Origin: JASLDZ01 sp964235945
GTDB lineage: Bacteria > Pseudomonadota > Alphaproteobacteria > Caulobacterales > Caulobacteraceae
Direction of reading: 5' to 3'
Assembly: GCA_964235945.1 (NCBI GenBank)
Contig: CAXSDV010000046.1
Location: 1-21,384 of the forward strand
Length of the DNA: 21,384 nucleotides
Made by a program: the position numbers and the translations under genes. Positions 7,505 to 15,265 of this stretch are shown piece after piece (the first letter of the stretch is position 1; every line of letters starts with the position of its first letter). The notes under the pieces were generated by a model that was not told the origin of the DNA, made no database searches, and was given only the letters and a program-made list of their open reading frames with translations.

Positions 7505-7533
7505 CTTGAACCGCAGCGGACCACCGGTTCAAG
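7505..7533. promoter_or_regulatory. Perfect 9-base inverted repeat, candidate operator
   Basis: CTTGAACCG (7505-7513) and CGGTTCAAG (7525-7533) are exact inverted copies separated by 11 bases, so half-site centres are 20 bases apart, about two helical turns. The element lies between the divergent peptidase (start 7472) and SDR (start 7628) genes, where a dimeric regulator could act on both. No regulator gene adjoins it. The geometry suits a protein-binding site better than a terminator. Confidence 0.5.
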
Positions 7534-7579
7534 CGGCCCGCGACGCCGGGCGGGGTGCGGGCCGAAGCGCACGCGTGCA

Positions 7580-7595
7580 GCCGACCCCCGTCGGC
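7580..7595 (+). promoter_or_regulatory. Small hairpin in the SDR leader
   Basis: GCCGAC (7580-7585), CCCC loop, GTCGGC (7590-7595): a perfect 6-base stem about 23 bases before the SDR Shine-Dalgarno (GGAGG, near 7617). It could form in the mRNA leader; no function can be assigned. Confidence 0.25.
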
Positions 7596-7627
7596 GGGCG
7601 TTGAGCCCGTGAACCACGGAGGCTCCC

Positions 7628-8407
<780 letters not shown>

Positions 8408-8410
8408 GGA

Positions 8411-8443
8411 CGGGGCCGGCGCGCGCGACGCCTCCCCGCCCCG
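8411..8443. terminator. Weak hairpin between convergent SDR and cytochrome genes
   Basis: CGGGGC (8411-8416) and GCCCCG (8438-8443) can pair across a 21-base GC-rich loop within the 39-base convergent gap. No U-tract. Weak support. Confidence 0.25.
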
Positions 8444-8446
8444 GGC

Positions 8447-8836
8447 TCAGTGGGCCTGCACGCCGTCCTTCGTATCGGGCTCCGGCCCGACCCGCAGGGC
8501 GGCGACCTCCGCCCGGGAGACGGGCGGGGCGTTGTTGCCCCACGACGCGCGCACGTAGCTGATCACCGAGGCGATCTGCGTGCTGGTGAGCTGGTCGGAG
8601 AAGCGCGGCATGCCGCCCCGGCCGTTCAGCAGCGTCTTGATGACCGGCGGCTTGGCGCCTTTTACGAAAGGATCGCCGGCGAGGGCGGGAAACGCCCCGG
8701 GCACCCCCTTGCCGGTGGCTTGGTGGCAGGCGGCGCAGTTCTGGCCGAACAGGACGGCGCCGGTCTGGGCCCGGGCGGCGGGGGCGGCGAGCACGAGGGC
8801 GGCGGCGGCGGCGGCGCGCAACGGAAGCGTGCGCAT
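8447..8836 (-). CDS. Periplasmic c-type cytochrome (single heme)
   Basis: 129-residue class I cytochrome c. The signal peptide is MRTLPLRAAAAAALVLAAPAARA. The heme-attachment site CAACH (C34, C37, H38) follows the typical GAVLFGQNC start, and the likely axial Met is M76 in RGGMPRF, followed by the C-terminal helix ISYVRASW. It starts at an ATG sharing one base with the stop of the flavoprotein gene (TGATG, 8834-8838), so the two are translationally coupled. That coupling makes it the likely electron acceptor of the flavoenzyme, as cytochrome CycN is for nicotine dehydrogenase NicA2. The pairing is inference from gene order. The C-terminal tail beyond about 100 is charged and not recognised. 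Confidence 0.92.
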   Translation of the reverse strand: MRTLPLRAAAAAALVLAAPAARAQTGAVLFGQNCAACHQATGKGVPGAFPALAGDPFVKGAKPPVIKTLLNGRGGMPRFSDQLTSTQIASVISYVRASWGNNAPPVSRAEVAALRVGPEPDTKDGVQAH

Positions 8837-10422
8837 CAGGCGTGAACCCTTTGGTGGAGCTTGGCGACCTGCTGCCAGGCGACTTCGATCGCGCCCTCCT
8901 GCCAACCGTTCAGATAGCTGAGGTGCTCGCCCGCCAGGTAGACCCGCCCGTCGGGTCGGCACAGCAGGGGGTAGGCGGTCCGGCGGCTCTCGTCCGTCCA
9001 CTCCGACCAGCCGCCCAGGTTGTAGGGCACCCGGTGCCAGGCGATGGAGAAGCTCGAGTCGACGTTGCGCCCGTACTCGGGAAACACCTTCTGGCCGGCC
9101 GCCACCGCCAGGGCCAGGCGCTCGCGAGGGCTGAGCGCGCTGACCTTGGCCGCGTTGATGCCGAACTGGTAGTAGCCGAGCAGCACGCCCTTCTGGCCGA
9201 GCCAGCCGGTGGAGGGCAGGCTGATGCTGCCGATGTCCGCGTCGTCGAAGTAGACGTGGCCGCCGTAGATGGCGTGGTCCTCCTCCCAGAACCTGCGGCG
9301 CATCTGGATGCCGATCTTGCCCACGAGCGCGTAGGACGGGGCGCCCATGGCCGTCTTGAATTCGGGACTGACCTGCATGTCGATACCCTTGGCCACCGAC
9401 AGCGGGATGGCGCAGATGCAGTAATCGGCGACGGTCGTCCCGCGCTGGCCGGAGCCGTCGCGCCAGGCCACCTCCACCCGGTCGGGCGTTTGGCTGATCT
9501 TCTCCACCACGTGGCCCATGCGGATGGCCGGGCCCAGCCTGGCGGCGAAGGCGGCGGGCAGACGGTCCATGCCGCCCTGGGGCTGGAACATGGTGCGCTG
9601 CTGGTCGTAGTCGGCCACCGAGCGCAACACGTTCCAGGTGCGCGAATCCAGCAGGTCGTGCAGGGGGTACGGCGTGGACGGCTCGCCGGGGCCGGGATCG
9701 AGCTCCGCCCCGGGGTCGACCGCGAAGCCGCGCCCGCTCGTGCCCGTATAGGCGTAGTCCTTGGCCGAGAGGTAGCCCTCGCTTTTGAGGTATTCGAGCA
9801 TGAGGTCGCGGTCGTCCGCGGTCATCTGCTGGTCGAGCGCGCCCTGGCGCACCTGCTTGGCCAGGATCTCGGCGACGTGCCCGCGCATGTCCGCGGCCAC
9901 CTCCTGCTTGCGCACCGGCCGGCGCGCCAGGGGACCCGTCCCCTTCTCGCTGTAGATGTAGGAGTGGTCGTTGTCGTTGTTGAACAATTCCATGGGCACG
10001 CCCAGCGTCCGGGCGTAGTGGAGGTAGCCGCGGTGGTGGTAGGGAATGCGCCACGGACCGGGGTTGATGTAGTTGCCCGCGTCGAAGGTGCAGACCTGCT
10101 CCTCGCCGCCCAGTTCCGTCAGCCGCGTCCCCGCCCGCGCGGTGTAGGAGCGGCCGCCCACCCGATCTCGCGCCTCCAGGAGGGTCACCTGATAGCCCGC
10201 GCGGGAGAGTTCGTAAGCGGCGGTCAGCCCGCCCACGCCGCTTCCCAGCACCACCACCGACTTGCCCGCGCCGCCCCCCGACAGGGCGGGCGGCGCGGCC
10301 GCCGCGGACTCGATGCCGAAGCCGAGCGCGCTCATGCCGGCGAACAACAGGGACGCCCCTCCCGTGCGGGCGAGCCCTTCCAGGAACATGCGTCGAGTGG
10401 GTGGCGCGGGAAAGTCTGTCAA
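8836..10422 (-). CDS. Tat-exported flavin amine oxidase/dehydrogenase
   Basis: 528-residue FAD enzyme of the monoamine oxidase / L-amino-acid oxidase superfamily, which oxidises C-N bonds to imines. A twin-arginine signal (PPTRRMFLEGLARTGGASLL, residues 7-26) is followed by the FAD dinucleotide motif VVVLGSGVGGLTAAYELSRA (56-75), E83 for ribose, and DRVGGRS. A C-terminal FAD/substrate motif, YLAGEHLSYLNGWQEGAIE, lies near residues 495-515. The start is TTG at 10422: GAGGAGG lies five bases upstream, and the next ATG (10389) would destroy the RR motif. The downstream cytochrome gene overlaps its stop, suggesting it may act as a dehydrogenase. The receptor and RidA genes precede it. Substrate unknown; an amine or amino acid is likely. 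Confidence 0.92.
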   Translation of the reverse strand: MTDFPAPPTRRMFLEGLARTGGASLLFAGMSALGFGIESAAAAPPALSGGGAGKSVVVLGSGVGGLTAAYELSRAGYQVTLLEARDRVGGRSYTARAGTRLTELGGEEQVCTFDAGNYINPGPWRIPYHHRGYLHYARTLGVPMELFNNDNDHSYIYSEKGTGPLARRPVRKQEVAADMRGHVAEILAKQVRQGALDQQMTADDRDLMLEYLKSEGYLSAKDYAYTGTSGRGFAVDPGAELDPGPGEPSTPYPLHDLLDSRTWNVLRSVADYDQQRTMFQPQGGMDRLPAAFAARLGPAIRMGHVVEKISQTPDRVEVAWRDGSGQRGTTVADYCICAIPLSVAKGIDMQVSPEFKTAMGAPSYALVGKIGIQMRRRFWEEDHAIYGGHVYFDDADIGSISLPSTGWLGQKGVLLGYYQFGINAAKVSALSPRERLALAVAAGQKVFPEYGRNVDSSFSIAWHRVPYNLGGWSEWTDESRRTAYPLLCRPDGRVYLAGEHLSYLNGWQEGAIEVAWQQVAKLHQRVHA

Positions 10423-10463
10423 GCGGGCCTCCTCGGATAATATTTGAACAGTCGACACGGGAT

Positions 10464-10485
10464 CCGGACCGTAAGCAGGTCCTGG
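10464..10485 (-). other. Intercistronic hairpin between receptor and flavoprotein genes
   Basis: GGACC (10466-10470) pairs with GGTCC (10478-10482) around a 7-base loop, extended by CC/GG after one bulged base. It lies in the 74-base gap after the receptor stop and before the flavoprotein start. It could trim or attenuate the polycistronic mRNA and lower enzyme levels relative to the receptor, or simply stabilise a processed end. There is no downstream T-run, so I do not call it a terminator. Confidence 0.35.
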
Positions 10486-10496
10486 ACTCAACAAAA

Positions 10497-12962
10497 TTAG
10501 AAGCTGTACGTCACACGTCCATAGTAGTAACCACCGTTGATACCGAAGGGAGAGAAGTCGGGATATCTGCCGACGGCCGCATTGTCGTTCGCCATGCGAT
10601 AGGAGGCGACGAGGGCGGGATTCAACCTGTCGGGGAATTGATTGAACAGGTTGTTGGCGCCGATCGCCACGCGAAGATCGTGCGGCAGGTGATAAGCGAA
10701 CTCGAGGTCGGTGATCGCGGTGGGATCGATTTTGCTGGTGTAAAGCACCCCGTCGTCGCCGAAAGTGCGCTCGGAACTGTCGCCGTAGGCGGTCTCCCGC
10801 AGGTTCACGGTCAGCCGGTGGTAGGTCCACAGCGCGCCGGCGATGATCCGCACCTTGGGCGAAGCGCTCTGTATGATGGAGAGCGCCGTCGTGTCGTAAA
10901 GCGTCTGGGGTGCGATCGGCGCGGGCGACGCCTGCACCTTGGTGATGTTGGTCTCGTTGAGGCTGCCGCTGAGCGACCAGTCCATGTGGCCGAACACCCC
11001 GTAGTTCTCCGCATAGTTGAGCACGAACTCCAGGCCGTCTGTGCGGGTGTTGAGGCCGTTGGCGAACAGGTTGATGCCCGTCATCGTGTCGCCGGCGAGG
11101 GCGCCCGCGCCGATGAAGTTGATCAGCGCCGCCTCCACCGCGGCCGAGTCGCCCAGCGCTCCGTTAGGATTGCCGGTCCCGTAGATGTTTCCACTGGCGA
11201 CGATCCGGTTGTGGATCAGTATGCGGTAGACATCGAGCGTCGCCGTCAGCTTCGGTATGGGGTGGGCCACAACCCCGACGCTGTAGTTGTGGGAGGATTC
11301 GGGCTTGAGGCCGTTGCTGCCCAGCGCCGCGGCCCCTCCGGAGTTGGGCGCCAGCTGACCGAAGGCGCTGGTGGGACCGACATTGACGTTCGAATAGTAT
11401 TCTTCAGCCAGCGTCGGCGCGCGGAAGCCGGTGCTGACCGTACCGCGCAGGGCGTATTGCGGCGTGAAATCGTAGCGCCCCGTGGCCTTGTACACCTTGG
11501 TGTCGCCGAAGTCGGTGTAGTGTTCGAAGCGCCCGGCGAGGTCGAGCTTGAGCTTGGCGATGGGCGACACCGCCAGGTCGCCGTAGACGCCGGTGTTGTC
11601 GCGCCCGTGCAGCCCCCGGTTCACCGCCGGCAGGCCCGGGAACGAGGCCGCGCCGCTGCCGAGGTAGGAGTTGGGCTCGCCGGCCTTGAGCTCGTAGCTG
11701 TCGTGCCGCTCCTCCACACCGGCCGCCACGGTCAACGGACTGGCCATGTGGATGTCGAAGTCGCGGCTGACATCGAAATTCTGGGTGAACTGGGTGGCGA
11801 TGAAGCTCCCGTCGTAAAAATTAGTCTGCTTCAGACCCAGCGCCGCGAACTGATTGTTCGCCGTTCCCTCCGTATAGAAGCGGTCGAGGTCCTTACCGTA
11901 GGTGCTGGAAAGATCGAGGTTGAAGCCGAACAATTGGCCGCGCGTGCCCAGGGTGAGCGCGAAATCGTCCTCCAGCAGCTCCTCTTTGGGATTATAGCCG
12001 AACGGGTAGATCGACGGCGCCTTATCGGGCGTTCGATAGTTCTCAAAGGCCTGACCATTCTTGTGGCCGTAGGTGCCGAAGCTGTAGAGTTCCCATCCGT
12101 TCGAGAACTTGTAGCCCGCATCGTACTCCGCCACGTTCAGGTGGTACATGGCGTCGCCGGAGATCAGGTTGACGTTCGGATAGCCGGGAAAATTGACGGC
12201 TCCCGCGTATCTCCCGCCCGGCCCGACGTTGACGATGCCGTCGTGGTTGTAGACGCGCGGGTCGAGGTTGCCGTTGTTGCTGTGGCCGTGGAAGCGCGAC
12301 TCGATGGTCGCGTTGAACCAGGAGTTCGGCACGGGCGCGAAGCCGATGTTGGCGCTGATGTCTCCCGTATCGCCGCCGTTGCCGTAGTAAGTACCTCCGT
12401 TGACGTTGATTTCGCCTCCCGAGGTGTTGTGCTTGGTGATGATGTTGACCACGCCGGCGATGGCGTCGGTGCCGTACTGGGCGGCGGCGCCGTCGGTGAG
12501 CACCTCCACGTGGTCGATGCCGTCGACCGGGATGAAGTTGAGGTCGGGCGCGGCCCCGCCCTGGTAGGGGCCGCCGAGCACGGCCAGGTTGGCGGTGCCG
12601 TGACGACGCTTGCCGTTGATCAGCACCAGCGTGTCGTTGGGCGACAGGCCCCGCAGCCGCGCGGACAGGGTGAGGTTGGCCGCGTCGCCCCCCAGCGCCT
12701 GCTGCGTCAGCGAAGGCACGTTCTGCGACAGGGACGAGATCAGGTCCGGCTGGCCCACCCGGCGCAGCGAGGCCTGGTCCACGAACTGCACGGGCGCGGC
12801 GCTGTCCACCGCCTTCAGCCCCGTCTGGCGGGTGCCGGTGACGATCACCTCCTGCCCCGCGGCCTCCACGGCCGAGGTGGCGGGCGGCGTCGTCTGCGCC
12901 GGGGCCGGCCCCGCCAGCAGGGCCAGCCCCGAAACGCCCGCCAACAATACAATAAGCTTCAT
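10497..12962 (-). CDS. TonB-dependent outer-membrane receptor
   Basis: 821-residue TonB-dependent receptor for energised uptake across the outer membrane. A Sec signal (MKLIVLLAGVSGLALLAGPAPA) is followed by a short linker and EVIVTGTRQTG, the usual junction into the plug. The plug (about 40-175) contains LRGLSPNDTLVLINGKRRHG and VEVLTDGAAAQYGTDAIAGV, and ends in VVNIITKH. The remainder is the 22-strand barrel, ending in GRVTYSF with the terminal Phe needed for BAM recognition. The ATG is preceded by GAGGGGG. There is no N-terminal STN signalling domain, so no sigma/anti-sigma control is implied. Its neighbours (RidA upstream, flavin amine oxidoreductase and cytochrome downstream) suggest it imports their substrate rather than a siderophore; no Fur-type site is evident before it. 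Confidence 0.95.
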   Translation of the reverse strand: MKLIVLLAGVSGLALLAGPAPAQTTPPATSAVEAAGQEVIVTGTRQTGLKAVDSAAPVQFVDQASLRRVGQPDLISSLSQNVPSLTQQALGGDAANLTLSARLRGLSPNDTLVLINGKRRHGTANLAVLGGPYQGGAAPDLNFIPVDGIDHVEVLTDGAAAQYGTDAIAGVVNIITKHNTSGGEINVNGGTYYGNGGDTGDISANIGFAPVPNSWFNATIESRFHGHSNNGNLDPRVYNHDGIVNVGPGGRYAGAVNFPGYPNVNLISGDAMYHLNVAEYDAGYKFSNGWELYSFGTYGHKNGQAFENYRTPDKAPSIYPFGYNPKEELLEDDFALTLGTRGQLFGFNLDLSSTYGKDLDRFYTEGTANNQFAALGLKQTNFYDGSFIATQFTQNFDVSRDFDIHMASPLTVAAGVEERHDSYELKAGEPNSYLGSGAASFPGLPAVNRGLHGRDNTGVYGDLAVSPIAKLKLDLAGRFEHYTDFGDTKVYKATGRYDFTPQYALRGTVSTGFRAPTLAEEYYSNVNVGPTSAFGQLAPNSGGAAALGSNGLKPESSHNYSVGVVAHPIPKLTATLDVYRILIHNRIVASGNIYGTGNPNGALGDSAAVEAALINFIGAGALAGDTMTGINLFANGLNTRTDGLEFVLNYAENYGVFGHMDWSLSGSLNETNITKVQASPAPIAPQTLYDTTALSIIQSASPKVRIIAGALWTYHRLTVNLRETAYGDSSERTFGDDGVLYTSKIDPTAITDLEFAYHLPHDLRVAIGANNLFNQFPDRLNPALVASYRMANDNAAVGRYPDFSPFGINGGYYYGRVTYSF

Positions 12963-13038
12963 CTGAGCCCCCTCGCGATTTCGCTGTGGGCCCTCGGTGT
13001 GTTTCCCCGGTCGCTCATCGTCCGATCCCCGGCGGGGA

Positions 13039-13578
13039 TCAGCGGCTCTTGACGGCCTGAGCTTCGATCTCGACGAGCGCGCCCGGACCGGCCAACGCCG
13101 CCACCTGCACCGTGGTGCGGGCGGGAAGGTTGGGCTGCGTCGGGGTGCCGAAGAACTGCTTCCAGCCGGCCATCATGCCGGCGAAGTCCATCTTGCCGCC
13201 CATGGCGGGGTCTCCCACGAGGTAGACCCGCACCATGTCGACGTCGCCCAGCCCCAGGCCCTGCGCCGTCAGCAGCTCCCCCATGCGCTTGAGCGTGGCC
13301 ACCGTCTGCGCCCGCGTGTCGCCCAGCGGGCCGCTTCCCGCCGGGGCCGTCGTGCCGCTCACCCAGACGACGCGCCCCGAGGCCGGCGTGGAGACGAGGG
13401 AAGAGATGGGGAAGCCGCCGGGAGCCGGCGTCCGCACCGTCTGCGCCCGGGCGCCCGACGTCGCGGCGACCGCGCAGCAACATGAAACCGCCGCCCAGCA
13501 GGCTCGGCGCGACCGTGTTCGCCGCCGAACGATCGGCGAGGAGGTTGGACGAAGACGGGACCAGGTAAGATCAGACAT
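13039..13578 (-). CDS. Exported RidA (YjgF/YER057c/UK114) family protein
   Basis: 179-residue RidA-fold protein; the family hydrolyses reactive enamines/imines to ketones and ammonia. The family domain spans about 60-177, with VVWVSGTTA, the helix MDFAGMMAGWKQFFG, LPARTTVQVAAL (R154 corresponds to the catalytic Arg105 of E. coli RidA) and VEIEAQAV (acidic residue E170/E172). Canonical RidA is about 130 residues and cytosolic. This one has about 45 extra N-terminal residues: a basic region with RSRR, a hydrophobic core WAAVSCCCAVAAT, and an ARA-Q cleavage site, so it is predicted to be exported (Sec or Tat). ATG 13578 has GAGG six bases upstream. First gene before the receptor, flavoenzyme and cytochrome genes; a matching role is hydrolysis of the imine the flavoenzyme makes. 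Confidence 0.88.
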   Translation of the reverse strand: MSDLTWSRLRPTSSPIVRRRTRSRRACWAAVSCCCAVAATSGARAQTVRTPAPGGFPISSLVSTPASGRVVWVSGTTAPAGSGPLGDTRAQTVATLKRMGELLTAQGLGLGDVDMVRVYLVGDPAMGGKMDFAGMMAGWKQFFGTPTQPNLPARTTVQVAALAGPGALVEIEAQAVKSR

Positions 13579-13693
13579 GAGTAGCCTCGAATTGATCAAG
13601 GCTTCGAGGTCCCCTCCCGGACCGGACTCAACAGACACGCCACGCTTCGGCGGCTTGGGATGAAGATTTCACAACGCAGGGCGTCCGCCTCTA

Positions 13694-13715
13694 GGACGGG
13701 TTGTCGCACCCGTCC
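13694..13715. other. Hairpin in the GntP/ridA intergenic gap
   Basis: Perfect 7-base stem GGACGGG (13694-13700) / CCCGTCC (13709-13715) with loop TTGTCGCA, about 90 bases after the GntP stop and 116 before the ridA start on the same strand. It may end the permease transcript or lie in the ridA leader. The 228-base gap also holds the palindrome TTGATCAA (13592-13599), 14 bases upstream of the ridA ATG. No promoter boxes are clear. Confidence 0.35.
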
Positions 13716-13806
13716 GCATGCGTCCGGCCGATCTTTGGTGGATACTGTAACGGCCCGCATCGCATTTGATGATCAGAGTGGCCGAGCCGGGGCCGTCGAC
13801 CCTTCT

Positions 13807-15180
13807 TCAAGCCAAGCGCCACAGGAGCGCGGTCAGCGCAAAGGCGAACACGCTGGATGCGGCGCTGAGCACGGTCCAGGTGCGCAGGCCCTGGGCCACG
13901 TCCAGCCCCGTGAGCCGGGTGACGATCCAGAAGCCCGCGTCGTTGACGTGGGAGCCGAACATCCCGCCCGCGCCCAGGGCCACGCACACCAGGGCGGTGC
14001 GGTCCGGCCCCAGCTCCGCATGGGCGAGGGCGGGGGCGACGATGCCCGCCGCCGCGATGATCGCCACCGCGGTCGGGCCCTGGGCCACCCGCAGCAGCAG
14101 GGCCAGGAGATAGGCCAGCGCCAGCAGCGGCAGGCCCGTCGCGCCCAGCGTTCCCGACACCGCCGCCCCCACGCCGGAAGCCACCAGCACCTTGGCGAAG
14201 CCGCCGCCCGCCCCCGTGATCAGGATCACGATGGCGACCGCCGGCAGACCGGAGCCGACCACGTCCGCCACGCGCTGCAGCGGCCAGCCGCGCCGCACCC
14301 CCAAGACCCAGGCGCAGAGCAGGACGTCGATCAGGAGGGCCACGAAGGGCGAGCCCAGAAGCGTCAGCGCCGTGCGCAGCGGCGCACCCGGCGGGAGCAG
14401 CATGGAGGCGACCGAGCCGCCCAGGATCAGCAGGATCGGCAGCACGATCAGGCCGATCACGGTCAGCGACGGCGGAGCCGCCCCGGCGTCGGCGTCGCTC
14501 CGGGCGGCCTCGTCCCCGCCGGCCGCGGGGGGCGTGTCGGCCGGCTCCAGCCCCCGCGTCAGCAGCATGGCCAGCCCGGCGCCGAAAGCGGCCGTGACGA
14601 CGACCACCGGCGCGGCCCAGAGCACCAGCCGCCCCAGGTCCACGTGGAGCAGGGCCGCGGCCGCAACCGCCCCGGGGTGCGGCGGCAGGAGGGCGTGCAC
14701 GACCAGCAACACGATGCACATGGGCAGGGAGAAAGCCGGCAGGGGCCGGCCCGCCGTGCGCGCGGCGCCGACGGCCAGCGGCATCAGCATGACCACGCCC
14801 ACCTCGAAGAACACCGGTATGCCGACCAGGAGCCCCGCCAGCGCCAGGCCCGCCGCGGCGCGCGAGGGGCCGACCAGCCGCACGAGGTCCTGCGCCAGCC
14901 GCTCGGCGCCGCCGGACGCTTCGACCAGCCGGCCGATCATGGCCCCCAGCGCCACGATCAGGGCGACGTGGCCGAGGGTGGCGCCCACGCCCTCCTCCAC
15001 CAGCGCCGGCAGGGCCGCGGGCGCGATTCCGCCCAGGAGGCCCACCCCCAGCGCCGCCACCAGCAGGGCGACGAACGGCTGAACCTTGGCGCGCAGGATC
15101 ATGAACAGCAGCGCCGCCACGCCGCCGACGCCGACCAGCAGGGAGACCTGGGGATGGGTGAGGTGCACGACGCCCGTCAA
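13807..15180 (-). CDS. GntP-family H+ symporter (gluconate/organic acid type)
   Basis: 457-residue very hydrophobic inner-membrane protein with about 12-13 membrane segments, matching the GntP gluconate:H+ symporter family in length and pattern. Recognisable family stretches are the N-terminal ILRAKVQPFVALLVAALGVG, GIPVFFEVGVVMLMPLA, ALLPPHPGAVAAA and the C-terminal GSHVNDAGFWIVTR. A charged cytoplasmic loop (about residues 210-235, EPADTPP...DADAG) splits the halves. The start is TTG 15180 (or GTG 15168); neither has a convincing Shine-Dalgarno. Family members move gluconate and related sugar acids, but also D-serine and other small acids, so the substrate is open. It lies upstream of the ridA/receptor/amine oxidoreductase genes on the same strand, but a 228-base gap makes co-transcription uncertain. 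Confidence 0.93.
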   Translation of the reverse strand: MTGVVHLTHPQVSLLVGVGGVAALLFMILRAKVQPFVALLVAALGVGLLGGIAPAALPALVEEGVGATLGHVALIVALGAMIGRLVEASGGAERLAQDLVRLVGPSRAAAGLALAGLLVGIPVFFEVGVVMLMPLAVGAARTAGRPLPAFSLPMCIVLLVVHALLPPHPGAVAAAALLHVDLGRLVLWAAPVVVVTAAFGAGLAMLLTRGLEPADTPPAAGGDEAARSDADAGAAPPSLTVIGLIVLPILLILGGSVASMLLPPGAPLRTALTLLGSPFVALLIDVLLCAWVLGVRRGWPLQRVADVVGSGLPAVAIVILITGAGGGFAKVLVASGVGAAVSGTLGATGLPLLALAYLLALLLRVAQGPTAVAIIAAAGIVAPALAHAELGPDRTALVCVALGAGGMFGSHVNDAGFWIVTRLTGLDVAQGLRTWTVLSAASSVFAFALTALLWRLA

Positions 15181-15226
15181 CCGCCCGCCGTCCGCCGGGA
15201 CGCGGGACGACGGCTCCCCTCCTCCC

Positions 15227-15241
15227 CGGTCGCTGCGACCG
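15227..15241 (-). other. Compact hairpin between PepSY and GntP genes
   Basis: CGGTCG (15227-15232), CTG loop, CGACCG (15236-15241), in the 85-base gap. It lies 25 bases past the PepSY gene stop and before a purine-rich GGGGAGGAGGGGAG on the minus strand. It could terminate the PepSY transcript or be a regulator site for gntP. No U-tract. Confidence 0.3.
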
Positions 15242-15265
15242 AGACTCCCTCCGGCGGGCGCAAAC

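Noticed and set aside
10401..13052. Long plus-strand frame opposite the TonB receptor
   Set aside because: The receptor is unmistakable on the other strand; the plus-strand product is a Val/Gly/Arg/Glu-rich shadow.
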